A stretch of 7,514 nucleotides of DNA from Fimbriiglobus sp043785105 (GCA_043785105.1 JAYVXO010000051.1:1-7514), one strand, 5' to 3'. Positions 1 through 5,703 are shown, counted from the stretch's first letter. Notes: generated by a model not told the origin, from the sequence alone. Numbers and translations are program-made.

Positions 1-57
1 GACGACCATGACATCCCGTGGGTCGAGGAGGTGCGGGCGTTCAATCCCTCAACGTAG
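1..57 (+). CDS. C-terminal end of a truncated unknown gene
   Basis: Frame 1 is open from the window edge to a TAG at 55-57 and encodes the last 18 residues, DDHDIPWVEEVRAFNPST. Third codon positions are mostly G or C, like the clear genes in the window, which argues for real coding sequence. The rest of the gene lies outside, so no family can be named. Its context is notable: an attC-like palindrome begins nine bases after the stop. In integron cassettes the recombination site normally lies just downstream of the single gene and in the same orientation, so this could be a cassette gene. The tail is too short to exclude a chance open frame. Confidence 0.5.
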   Translation, partial: DDHDIPWVEEVRAFNPST

Positions 58-66
58 GTCGCAGAG

Positions 67-163
67 GTCTAACCAAGCGCTGCAGCAGACCAGCGGGGCC
101 GTGACGGTATCTCAGGGTGCTGGGCTTCGTGGCCCCGCCGGCTGCTGAGCTTGGACGATAGAC
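67..163 (+). repeat. attC-like palindrome (possible degenerate integron cassette site)
   Basis: The element is an imperfect inverted repeat. The left arm (73-100) and right arm (131-154) share an outer CCAAGC, a middle CAGCAG and an inner GCGGGGCC, with a few unpaired bases and a ~30-base loop. At the outer ends, GTCTAAC (67-73) fits the attC R'' box RYYYAAC. GATAGAC (157-163) sits where the R' box GTTRRRY belongs but has A for the second base. The right end, GAGCTTGG followed by ACGATAGAC, resembles the usual GAGCTTGG-TCGTTAGRC ending of environmental attC sites. Size and position right after a plus-strand stop fit a cassette. The altered R' box suggests a decayed site. It could instead be a REP-like palindrome or a terminator. 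Confidence 0.5.
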
Positions 164-302
164 ACAACCGTTGGTTGCAAGTATGTGGAAAGGGTTCTGC
201 TTAATACCAAAGAGGCGTCGGAACCAGTATCACAATCGGGCAGCAGCGTGACGTTTGTAACCACTATCGGTTGCCTCGCAATTACTGTTCACACTTTGCT
301 CC

Positions 303-308
303 AAGGGG
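303..308 (+). promoter_or_regulatory. Shine-Dalgarno site of the decayed redoxin gene
   Basis: AAGGGG lies six bases before the ATG at 315. It supports that ATG, which begins a good signal peptide, over the overlapping frame that starts at 185. Confidence 0.5.
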
Positions 309-314
309 TTCCCG

Positions 315-510
315 ATGGCTCGTTGGTCGCACATTGTCGGTCTTTCCGCGCTCGGCTTGGTCGCCTATTTCGCTCCGGTGTCCGCACAGGAGGAGAAAGA
401 ACCTGCGGCGAAACAGAAGCCCGTTCCCTCGCTCGCCGTCAGTGACATGGCCCCCGCTGACGGTCACTCAGTGGCTTCAAGGCGACGCGGTGTGGCGGTT
501 CGAGCCAGAC
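315..510 (+). pseudogene. Remnant of a secreted thioredoxin-like (TlpA/redoxin) protein, frameshifted and truncated
   Basis: The first 25 residues form a clear Sec signal peptide: MARW, a hydrophobic stretch and cleavage near VSAQ, followed by a charged linker (EEKEPAAKQKP). The frame then reads LAVSDMAP and loses sense. One frame over, from base 454, it continues PLTVTQWLQGDAVWRFEPD to 510. Joined, the two parts resemble the segment just before the WCxxC-containing strand in planctomycete TlpA-type redoxins (typically a GDPAP motif, then a W-V/L-QG segment). The shift falls at a run of five C (451-455), where a small insertion or deletion is plausible. After 510 nothing resembling the FWATWCGPC region appears in any plus frame, so the catalytic domain is missing. 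The original frame stops near 552. Family assignment is by remembered motif only. It could also be a short secreted protein with a sequencing error. Confidence 0.45.
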
Positions 511-611
511 ATACTGAACCAGCCACAGACCCGGCCGGCGATGTCACTTGCTAGGACGTTCATCGCTCACCACGGAAGCGTTTCTGCCTTCGTACCAGTG
601 CAGCTATGCAA

Positions 612-2132
612 TCAGACTCTTGGCCCGACGGGGTCGAGGGCGAAGGTGAAGCTTTCGGACGTGAGGACGCTGGGCAGAGGGATTTCGGCACGGTCGGTGC
701 AGGGGCGGTTGTCGATTTTGAACTTGCCGGAACACTTCACCGCAAGGCCGTCGGGGGTGCGGTGCAGGATGACCTTCGGCGAGTTGTCGTCCTGAAGAGG
801 AATGTGAACTTGATCTTCGAGACCCAGGATCAGCGCTTGGTCCATCAGGATGATGCCGTCCACGGCCCACGGCAAGCGGTGGCCGCTGACCACTTCCAGG
901 CGGACGGTCGAGCTAATGGAAACCGGGCGGTGGAACAAGAACTGGCAGGACGTGCCAAACGTGATGCGGTCGTTGGTACTCAGCACCGCCCGTTGAACGG
1001 CGTGGCCGTTCACACTGGTTTCCCGCGCGGATTCGACGATGTACCCGCCGTCCGCGTCGCGGGTGATCTCGGCGTGCAAGCGGCCCATTTCGGCGAACAC
1101 GGGGACATCAACCGGGGCCTCCCCGATGGCTTGGCCGAACGTGATCCGCGAGTTCAAACACACCAAATACCCGCCCACGCCATCGACCCACAGAATAAAC
1201 CGCTTCGGGAGCGGCGTGCCGGGCACGTGCGATGAACCCGTACTATGCCGATTCACGATCGGCCGGTTCGCGGTCGAAAGACTGGACGCGGGCTTGGCTG
1301 CATATGGCGTGGTCGGGCGGTGGTGCGACGCGAGCAGGGCACCCGCGATGGCGGCACCGCCCACGGCAGCCAGGACGAGCGGAACTTCACGCTGGCCCTC
1401 GACCGGGAGTCGTGGCAATTCACCAGAACCCGGTTGAAGCACGGACCACGCTTTCGCCTGCAAACTCCGCACTTCGCGGTGGTCCGGTGCGACGGCCAGA
1501 ATTTCATCACCCCGCTGCACCACATCTTTCCAGTCGCGGGATTCAATGCTGGCGTACAGCTTCGGCAACGCCTTCTGAAACCGATCGTGACGTTGATGGA
1601 TTTCCGCGAGGTAGTGGTCAATGCCGATGGCCTGAAAGCCTTGGAGGCGAAGGCGGGCGTTGGTCAGAAGCTCTTTTGCCGCGACGAAATCGCCCCGGTC
1701 TGCTTGTTCGGCGGCACTAATCCAGCCTTGGACGGCTTCATCGTATTGTGCGAGTTGGGGGTTGCGGACGGCACGATCGTGGAGCCGGGCAATGACCCGT
1801 TTTGCGTGCGTCGGTTTACCGGCTTCGAGGGCGGCACCACATTCGTTCACCCCGTAACGAATGAGGGTGGCCCGGATTTGGACCGCTCGGGCTTCCCCCG
1901 TGTTGAGGCTCTCGGCGATCAGCAATTCCGCCCAGGCCGCTTCGGTGTTGTCGGCACGCAGAAAGCGTTCCGCACGGTCCAGATAGGCATTCGCCACCTC
2001 ACGGGTTAGGCGAATGGCCTTGCGGTATCCTTGCTCGACGAACGGGGCCAGTAGCCGATGGGCCTCGTCCAGCTTTCCATCGCGGAGAGCTTCACGAGCT
2101 TGTCGAAACGTGAGCCAGGGAGTTAGTGTCAT
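612..2132 (-). CDS. FHA-domain protein with helical N-terminal region and a membrane segment
   Basis: The 506-aa protein probably acts as a phosphothreonine-reading scaffold; its partners are unknown. Residues 1-232 are alpha-helical and TPR-like (repeated motifs such as AREALRDGKLDEAHRLL and AAKELLTNARLRL). Residues 250-268 (PLVLAAVGGAAIAGALLAS) form one membrane segment, followed by a Ser/Pro-rich linker to about 310. Residues 312-402 match an FHA domain: the second-strand RITFG, then MGRLHAEI (the R/H-type loop), SVNG and NDRITFG. Residues 408-500 look like a second, degenerate FHA fold lacking the GR and SxxH signatures. The start at 2132 has no Shine-Dalgarno site (TTTTCCT precedes ATG), but no better start exists and the helical region begins at once. 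A strong terminator separates it from the upstream coiled-coil gene, so it is probably transcribed alone. The FHA call is firm; the cellular role is not known. Confidence 0.88.
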   Translation of the reverse strand: MTLTPWLTFRQAREALRDGKLDEAHRLLAPFVEQGYRKAIRLTREVANAYLDRAERFLRADNTEAAWAELLIAESLNTGEARAVQIRATLIRYGVNECGAALEAGKPTHAKRVIARLHDRAVRNPQLAQYDEAVQGWISAAEQADRGDFVAAKELLTNARLRLQGFQAIGIDHYLAEIHQRHDRFQKALPKLYASIESRDWKDVVQRGDEILAVAPDHREVRSLQAKAWSVLQPGSGELPRLPVEGQREVPLVLAAVGGAAIAGALLASHHRPTTPYAAKPASSLSTANRPIVNRHSTGSSHVPGTPLPKRFILWVDGVGGYLVCLNSRITFGQAIGEAPVDVPVFAEMGRLHAEITRDADGGYIVESARETSVNGHAVQRAVLSTNDRITFGTSCQFLFHRPVSISSTVRLEVVSGHRLPWAVDGIILMDQALILGLEDQVHIPLQDDNSPKVILHRTPDGLAVKCSGKFKIDNRPCTDRAEIPLPSVLTSESFTFALDPVGPRV

Positions 2133-2163
2133 AGGAAAATCAGCGGTCGGAGAACCAGCATGT

Positions 2164-2193
2164 ACCTGGGTGTCGCTGCGCTCAACCCCAGGT
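2164..2193. repeat. Short inverted repeat in the FHA gene leader (REP-like)
   Basis: ACCTGGG (2164-2170) and CCCAGGT (2187-2193) form a perfect 7-bp stem around a 16-base loop containing TCGCTGCGCTCAA. It lies between the terminator at 2232-2265 and the FHA start. The CCTGGG/CCCAGG arms resemble the palindromic units near the right edge of the window (7379-7413), so it may belong to the same dispersed repeat family. It could also affect the FHA mRNA leader. Confidence 0.45.
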
Positions 2194-2231
2194 CTTAGCG
2201 TTCAATTTATCAAAGAACCGGCCTACCAACG

Positions 2232-2265
2232 AAAAAACGGGATGGCGGCTTGGCCATCCCGTTTT
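2232..2265 (-). terminator. Intrinsic terminator of the coiled-coil gene
   Basis: AAAACGGGATGGC (2234-2246) and GCCATCCCGTTTT (2253-2265) form a perfect 13-bp stem with a 6-base loop. On the minus strand the stem ends in six T (complement of 2232-2237). It starts 30 bases after the stop codon of the coiled-coil gene, as expected for a rho-independent terminator, and isolates that gene from the FHA gene. The plus-strand side also ends in TTTT, so it may work in both directions. Confidence 0.88.
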
Positions 2266-2295
2266 GAAGTGACTGCGGATTCGCGTCAAGCGGTG

Positions 2296-3072
2296 TTACT
2301 TGATGTCGTTGATTTTGCCGGTCAGCGGGGCCAGGATGTCTTCGACCGACTTGGCGGCGTCCGTGGCGGGTTGTTCTTCACGGATGCTTGGGGTCAGGGC
2401 GAGTTTTTCCTTCTCAATTTCGACCGACTTCTTCAGGTCACGAAGCGTTTCTTTAATCTTGGCGAGCTTGCTGTCGTCGGTTTGGTACTTGCTCTCAACT
2501 TGGGTCAGTTGCAGCGTCTTGTATTCCGCTTCGACGGCGTCGATCTCGGCCAGCATTTCGGCCTTCTTGGTCTTCATCGTGTCGAGCGTCTTCTGCAGCG
2601 TTTCCTTGATCGTCTCGCGGTGGGTCAAGGTGGTTTCGAGCATCTTGAGCCGGTTCTGGTTCTTGACGTGAATGCTCACGTCGCGTTCGAGCCGATGCTT
2701 GGCTTCAGGGATCGACACCGTGGCAGTCCCGTACCGTACTTTTTCGGTCGATTCCGTGATGACATCACCGCGTGCCACGAGGGTTTTCTTTTCGGTTTCG
2801 ACTTGAGCGCGAAGTTCACCCGTCTTCTGGTTGAGTTCACGCACTTCGACGATTTCTCGGGCTAGGTCGTTCTTAACCTTTTCCAAGTCCCGGTCCAGCG
2901 TACTCACGTCCTTACGCAGGTGGGCGAATTTCTTCTCCATCGGGACTTGGCCTTCCACCCAATCCCGAGCGCTCGACACTTCGTGCTTCACGTGGGAAAT
3001 GAACTTCGTGCCTTTGAAGGCCAACATAGCGGCACCGGCAATCACACCGACGATGAGCAATTTCTTCAACAT
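2296..3072 (-). CDS. Membrane-anchored coiled-coil protein of unknown function
   Basis: From the ATG at 3072 the protein has 258 residues. Residues 1-20 (MLKKLLIVGVIAGAAMLAF) are a short basic start followed by a membrane anchor or uncleaved signal, with no cleavage site or lipobox. Residues about 46-105 and 135-228 are charged heptad-like coiled coil. They are split by a non-coil stretch with a beta-like VRYGTATVSI segment at 112-121. The tail (229-258) is less ordered and carries VEDILAPL. The likely form is a rod-like protein held at the cytoplasmic membrane by its N-terminus. An in-frame ATG at 3087 would add five residues, but GAGGGT at 3080-3085 is better read as the Shine-Dalgarno site for 3072. 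It is a single-gene unit with its own terminator. I recognise no named family, though the architecture recalls conserved planctomycete hypothetical proteins. Confidence 0.85.
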   Translation of the reverse strand: MLKKLLIVGVIAGAAMLAFKGTKFISHVKHEVSSARDWVEGQVPMEKKFAHLRKDVSTLDRDLEKVKNDLAREIVEVRELNQKTGELRAQVETEKKTLVARGDVITESTEKVRYGTATVSIPEAKHRLERDVSIHVKNQNRLKMLETTLTHRETIKETLQKTLDTMKTKKAEMLAEIDAVEAEYKTLQLTQVESKYQTDDSKLAKIKETLRDLKKSVEIEKEKLALTPSIREEQPATDAAKSVEDILAPLTGKINDIK

Positions 3073-3079
3073 GGTCTGA

Positions 3080-3085
3080 ACCCTC
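3080..3085 (-). promoter_or_regulatory. Shine-Dalgarno site deciding the coiled-coil gene start
   Basis: On the minus strand GAGGGT lies seven bases before the ATG at 3072. It falls inside the first codons of the alternative start at 3087, which has no comparable site upstream. This favours the shorter, 258-aa product beginning MLKKLL. Confidence 0.5.
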
Positions 3086-3087
3086 AT

Positions 3088-3673
3088 ACAACGTTAGCGG
3101 AGATAGGCGGCATACTTGTTTTCCGGCGGTTAGCTCTCGGACCATTCTAGGAGCCAAACCGGGGGACAAAAAGGTGTTCGCCTCACGCCCGCTGGGATTT
3201 GGCCACCGGCAGGAATTCTTTGAATTATTTTACCCGGCACAGTCACAGTCACGTCGAGACGGTCCGAACCCAGCATTTTCACCACGAATCAGACGAATTA
3301 CACGAAACAAGAGTAGGAGTTACGCAGTCAGGCCGAAATCCAAAACCGATCACGAAAGTACGAATACACGAAAAAATCCATAGTCTTGAGGTTCTATTTC
3401 GTGTTTTCGTACTTTCGTGTTTTCGTGATTCTCTGCGCATTTATTCGTCTGATTCGTAAGATTCGTGGTGAATGAATTCCCGTCACGTTAGCGAAAATTG
3501 CCGACGATGTAAAAACTACCCGGTAACAATTGCAAATCGGTAGGCGATTCAGTCAAAAGCACAATGAAACTGGGTAATCTGTTCCAGTCGTGTGCATTCA
3601 ACCTGTGGCGAATTCACCGTTTGCAGCGGCTGTCCGGTTTTTCATAATTGTTTGGCACAGGCTGTGCTTATCA
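3088..3673. other. Gene-free intergenic stretch
   Basis: I see no convincing protein gene here. The open frames at 3174-3383 and 3199-3459 run through the inverted repeat and have repeat-like, low-quality translations. The part next to 3088 must hold the promoter of the coiled-coil gene, but I could not find a good -35/-10 pair. The middle is taken up by the nested CACGAA inverted repeat. From 3480 to 3673 the DNA is more AT-rich, with only a small hairpin (GCACA-GGC-TGTGC, around 3656-3668) and no T-tract. Confidence 0.6.
3273..3474. repeat. Nested imperfect inverted repeat of CACGAA-type units (MITE-like)
   Basis: The element has outer and inner arms. Outer: CACCACGAATC plus AGACGAATTA at 3280-3300 is mirrored by the complement of 3441-3470, where the right arm has an extra ~9-base unit. 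Inner: 3351-3373 and 3397-3419 are inverted copies, 22 of 23 bases matching, around a 23-base loop. The arms are built from degenerate ~9-base units of the form CACGAANNN, and the right side has one more unit than the left in both arm pairs. No transposase is present. It may be a non-autonomous mobile element or a repeat that grew by unit duplication. Similar CACGAATT-type degenerate repeats are, from memory, common between genes in PVC-group and other environmental genomes. Confidence 0.7.
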
Positions 3674-3886
3674 TTACTTCGTCAACGCAAACTTCCCCCC
3701 AAAAAAGTTGTGGTGACTGTCTGGTTCCGGCATCCCCCGTTTGGAACCAGATGATAATCGGATGATGCGATCGCCCTGGAATTCCCCCTCCACGGCGATC
3801 GCAATAATCCTCTGAAGTGCGGATTTCCCCAAGTACGGGCCGCTGACCATCCCCCCGGTCAGCGGCCCGTATGCTTTTGTACTCAT
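3674..3886 (-). CDS. Possible small protein of unknown function (70 aa)
   Basis: From the ATG at 3886 the frame encodes 70 residues: a Gly-rich start (GPLTGGMVSGPYLG), a hydrophobic and charged middle (LQRIIAIAVEGEFQGDRIIRLSSGSK) and a His/Asn/Phe-rich end (SHHNFFGGKFALTK). The middle looks like an ordinary folded protein, which favours a real gene. Against it, there is no good Shine-Dalgarno site (GAACGAGAACAG precedes the ATG), and the first third coincides with a 15-bp perfect hairpin at 3834-3871. A GTG at 3946 would give 90 residues but also lacks a binding site. It diverges from the 293-aa gene across a 78-bp gap. I know no family for it. Confidence 0.42.
   Translation of the reverse strand: MSTKAYGPLTGGMVSGPYLGKSALQRIIAIAVEGEFQGDRIIRLSSGSKRGMPEPDSHHNFFGGKFALTK
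3834..3871. repeat. 15-bp perfect inverted repeat with C-rich loop
   Basis: TACGGGCCGCTGACC (3834-3848) pairs perfectly with GGTCAGCGGCCCGTA (3857-3871) around the loop ATCCCCCC. The stem is GC-rich and very stable. On the plus strand it is followed by TGCTTTTG, which makes a mediocre terminator; no plus-strand gene ends before it. On the minus strand it lies within codons 6-18 of the possible 70-aa gene and repeats a GP[L/Y]-type peptide pattern. It could be a transcription-blocking hairpin between the divergent genes, a structured 5' mRNA region, or a sign that the small ORF is not coding. Confidence 0.75.
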
Positions 3887-3952
3887 CTGTTCTCGTTCCC
3901 CATTCAATTCGGCTTGCACGATCCCGGAAGTTATGGCGTAATCCACATAGCC

Positions 3953-3960
3953 AAGGAGGG
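3953..3960 (+). promoter_or_regulatory. Strong Shine-Dalgarno site for the 293-aa gene
   Basis: AAGGAGGG lies four bases before the ATG at 3965. It fixes that start in preference to the in-frame ATG at 3914, which has no such site. It is the best ribosome binding site in the window. Confidence 0.85.
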
Positions 3961-3964
3961 CTGC

Positions 3965-4846
3965 ATGATCTCCGACACGATTCCATTTTCCATGACGTTG
4001 CTCCGGACCGCGTTGCCTCCGGGTTTGCCGGAGTTAAACAGGCCGGATGTCGCCATCGCCGCGCTGCCACTGCTCCGACGGGTGCGGGATGCGTTGCGGT
4101 TGGCCGTGCGGTTCCGGGATCGGTGTCGGGCGTTGGAAACACGGTCACCCGTCGCGCGGTGGGGCGTGCCGACGTTGTTCTTCTTCAACGCCGATCTGCA
4201 ACGCGAATGGGAGAGCGTTCGGGAAGCACCCGCGAAGTTTCCGGAGCCGTTTGCCACATCCGTTGCGAAGTCCGATCCGGTTGCCGCCAAAGCCTGGGCC
4301 GATCTACCCGACTTGCTCGATGACGTGTTGTGCGTGCTGACGGCCAGCGTCGAAGCCCGCCATGCCGCCCGTGCGACCGATGGTCTTCAAGACGCAGCAA
4401 ATGCACTTTCCGCCGACCACACGCAGACCGCGAAACTAGCCGCCGTCCTTGCGGTTGTTGACGACGAAGTGATCCGCGTGATCGACCCCGAAAATCAAAC
4501 CAGTTACCGCGTGCTGGTGCGGGGAATTGCGACCGTCGATCAGTTTCAAACACTATTGGCGCAGTGTACTTCCGATGCGCGAATTGCCGAGTCGCAGTTC
4601 TTCCAACCGTCCGCGTTGCAACCCGATTCCACGCTTCTGCCAGGCTTTCGGGGCAGCGCCCACTGGCTGTGGGGCCGCGAATCGTTGCGCGCCTTGCCCC
4701 GCGTCAACGGCGAACGCATCGTGATGATCGGCGAACCGACGATGAATACACGCGGTGATGAACAACGACTACTCGTGAATGGGGAGCTTGAAATGCTGGA
4801 AGTGATTGGGAGTGAGGTTGGGCAACGGGAACTGCGTGCAGCATAA
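3965..4846 (+). CDS. Conserved-looking hypothetical protein (293 aa)
   Basis: The protein has no signal peptide or membrane segment and is probably cytoplasmic. Residues 28-60 are a basic amphipathic helix (LPLLRRVRDALRLAVRFRDR). Residues 62-125 contain WGVPTLFFFNADLQREW, then an acidic helix rich in L and D. Residues 154-200 look alpha/beta (KLAAVLAVVDDEVIRVIDP, then YRVLVRGIATVDQFQTLLAQ). Residues 212-258 hold a Pro/aromatic segment with FQPSALQPDSTLLPGFRG, HWLWG and VNGERIVMIGEP. The last 20 residues are acidic. I can name no family or catalytic motif; the HWLWG/NGER segment looks the most conserved. The start at 3965 is chosen on the strong Shine-Dalgarno site. The gene is alone on the plus strand and ends 9 bases before a palindrome shared with the convergent ilvH group. 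Coding status is secure; function is unknown. Confidence 0.82.
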   Translation: MISDTIPFSMTLLRTALPPGLPELNRPDVAIAALPLLRRVRDALRLAVRFRDRCRALETRSPVARWGVPTLFFFNADLQREWESVREAPAKFPEPFATSVAKSDPVAAKAWADLPDLLDDVLCVLTASVEARHAARATDGLQDAANALSADHTQTAKLAAVLAVVDDEVIRVIDPENQTSYRVLVRGIATVDQFQTLLAQCTSDARIAESQFFQPSALQPDSTLLPGFRGSAHWLWGRESLRALPRVNGERIVMIGEPTMNTRGDEQRLLVNGELEMLEVIGSEVGQRELRAA

Positions 4847-4855
4847 GTGGGGTGC

Positions 4856-4885
4856 AAAGCCCACGAACGATCGTTCGTGGGCTTT
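4856..4885. terminator. Bidirectional terminator between convergent genes
   Basis: A perfect 30-bp palindrome: AAAGCCCACGAAC (4856-4868) pairs with GTTCGTGGGCTTT (4873-4885) around GATC. It lies in the 46-bp gap between the stop of the 293-aa gene and the stop of the 100-aa gene on the opposite strand. The stem ends in TTT on either strand. Position and shape fit a terminator shared by both transcripts, though the T-tracts are short. Confidence 0.8.
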
Positions 4886-4892
4886 CTGGGTA

Positions 4893-5195
4893 CTAGACTT
4901 TCACAATTTTCGTGTGCTCATCCAGCGCGATGCTGGTGAGTTCGCCGTTGTCCTTGGTGAAGTGGACGGTCGGCACCACGATGTCGTCGGACGCCACGCG
5001 GTCGGTGGTGATCCCGGTCGAGAGATAGTTCACGCCGCGAAACGCGCCGATCGCTTCCGCGGGCCACGTCTTCCCGCCGACGCGGACGGTTTGGGTCAGT
5101 TTGATGCGGTCGCCGGTTTTCAGACTCTTTAGCAGGTCGATCAACTTGGGGTCGAGTTGCCGCGTCGGGAGGACGATTTCTTTGGGCTGGCTCAT
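4893..5195 (-). CDS. Small protein of unknown function coupled to ilvH (100 aa)
   Basis: The ATG at 5195 overlaps the ilvH stop in the sequence ATGA, a layout that implies translational coupling. The 100 residues contain a short helical segment (PKLIDLLKSLKTGD, about 15-28), then a beta-rich part: RIKLTQTVRVGGKTW, GAFRGVNYLSTG, DDIVVPTVHFTKDNGEL and TSIALDEHTKIVKV. This suggests a small soluble beta-barrel-like domain in the cytoplasm. There is no signal peptide, membrane segment, Cys, or visible catalytic motif. The linkage suggests a role near acetolactate synthase, but co-location alone does not show this. A longer in-frame reading upstream to 5414 only shadows ilvH. I recognise no named family. 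Confidence 0.83.
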   Translation of the reverse strand: MSQPKEIVLPTRQLDPKLIDLLKSLKTGDRIKLTQTVRVGGKTWPAEAIGAFRGVNYLSTGITTDRVASDDIVVPTVHFTKDNGELTSIALDEHTKIVKV

Positions 5196-5689
5196 TCGTC
5201 GTCCCTCTTCTTCGGCGTGCCCCGAACCAGTGCGATCCGGCCAGTACGTGCCAGTTCGAGAATGCCGTAGGGCCGCATCAGGTTGATGAACGCTTCGACT
5301 TTCCCTTCCGAGCCGCTGATTTCGATCATCACGTTGTCGGCTTGGATGTCCACCGTCCGACCGCGAAACGTCGCGGAGAGCAGGGCGATTTCGGCCCGCT
5401 TGTCGGCGGGGCATTTGAGTTTAATCAGCATCAAATCGCGTTCGACGAAGTTCTCCGACGAGATGTCGAAGACCTCCACCACGGTAATGATCTTGTCCAG
5501 TTGCTTGCGGACCTGGTCCATCACCGAGTCGTCGCCGCGCACAACCAGCGTCATGCGGGACTTGTCCGCGTGTTCGGTTTCGCCGACGGCGAGGCTATCA
5601 ATGTTGAAATTCCGCGACGCCAACATCCCCGAGATATGGGCGAGAACACCCGGTTGATTTTGCACAAGAGCCGACAGCACGTGTCGCAT
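5192..5689 (-). CDS. ilvH: Acetolactate synthase small (regulatory) subunit
   Basis: IlvH/IlvN binds the catalytic subunit IlvB/IlvI, raises its activity and gives feedback inhibition by valine in branched-chain amino-acid synthesis. The 165-aa length is normal. Residues 2-75 form the ACT domain, opening HVLSALVQNQPGVLAHISGM and continuing NFNIDSLAVG. Asn11, Gly14 and Asn29 are present, at the positions linked to valine binding in the E. coli enzyme, so feedback control is probably intact. SSENFVERDLMLIKLKC (77-93) begins the C-terminal ACT-like domain, which ends near LARTGRIALVRG. AAAGGT (5698-5703) is a good Shine-Dalgarno site eight bases before the ATG. No ilvB or ilvC is adjacent. The gene follows the glycosyltransferase by 84 bp without a terminator and overlaps the next gene. 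Confidence 0.96.
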   Translation of the reverse strand: MRHVLSALVQNQPGVLAHISGMLASRNFNIDSLAVGETEHADKSRMTLVVRGDDSVMDQVRKQLDKIITVVEVFDISSENFVERDLMLIKLKCPADKRAEIALLSATFRGRTVDIQADNVMIEISGSEGKVEAFINLMRPYGILELARTGRIALVRGTPKKRDDE

Positions 5690-5697
5690 CGCAACAG

Positions 5698-5703
5698 ACC
5701 TTT
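5698..5703 (-). promoter_or_regulatory. Shine-Dalgarno site of ilvH
   Basis: On the minus strand AAAGGT lies eight bases before the ATG at 5689 and supports this start, which is also where ACT-domain homology begins. Confidence 0.55.

Noticed and set aside
165..177. Small hairpin CAACC-GTT-GGTTG after the attC-like site
   Set aside because: A 5-bp stem is too short to separate from chance, and no T-tract or gene boundary fits it.
185..445. Plus-strand frame of 86 codons before the redoxin remnant
   Set aside because: No binding site or protein-like composition. It overlaps the frame with the signal peptide and the Shine-Dalgarno site at 303-308.
1245..2009. Plus-strand open frame of 254 codons opposite the FHA gene
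   Set aside because: It is antisense to a gene with clear FHA motifs, and its translation has no recognisable domain. Long shadow frames are common opposite GC-rich genes.
2014..2865. Plus-strand open frame of 283 codons
   Set aside because: It covers the terminator at 2232-2265 and the antisense of the coiled-coil gene, and its repetitive FFxF-rich translation is a shadow of the coiled-coil codons.
3174..3459. Two short plus-strand frames across the CACGAA repeat
   Set aside because: They read through an inverted repeat, have no binding site, and their lengths come from the lack of stops in the repeat units.
3642..4148. Minus-strand frame of 168 codons spanning the divergent region
   Set aside because: It overlaps the start of the well-supported 293-aa gene and has an Arg/Pro/Cys-rich shadow-like translation.
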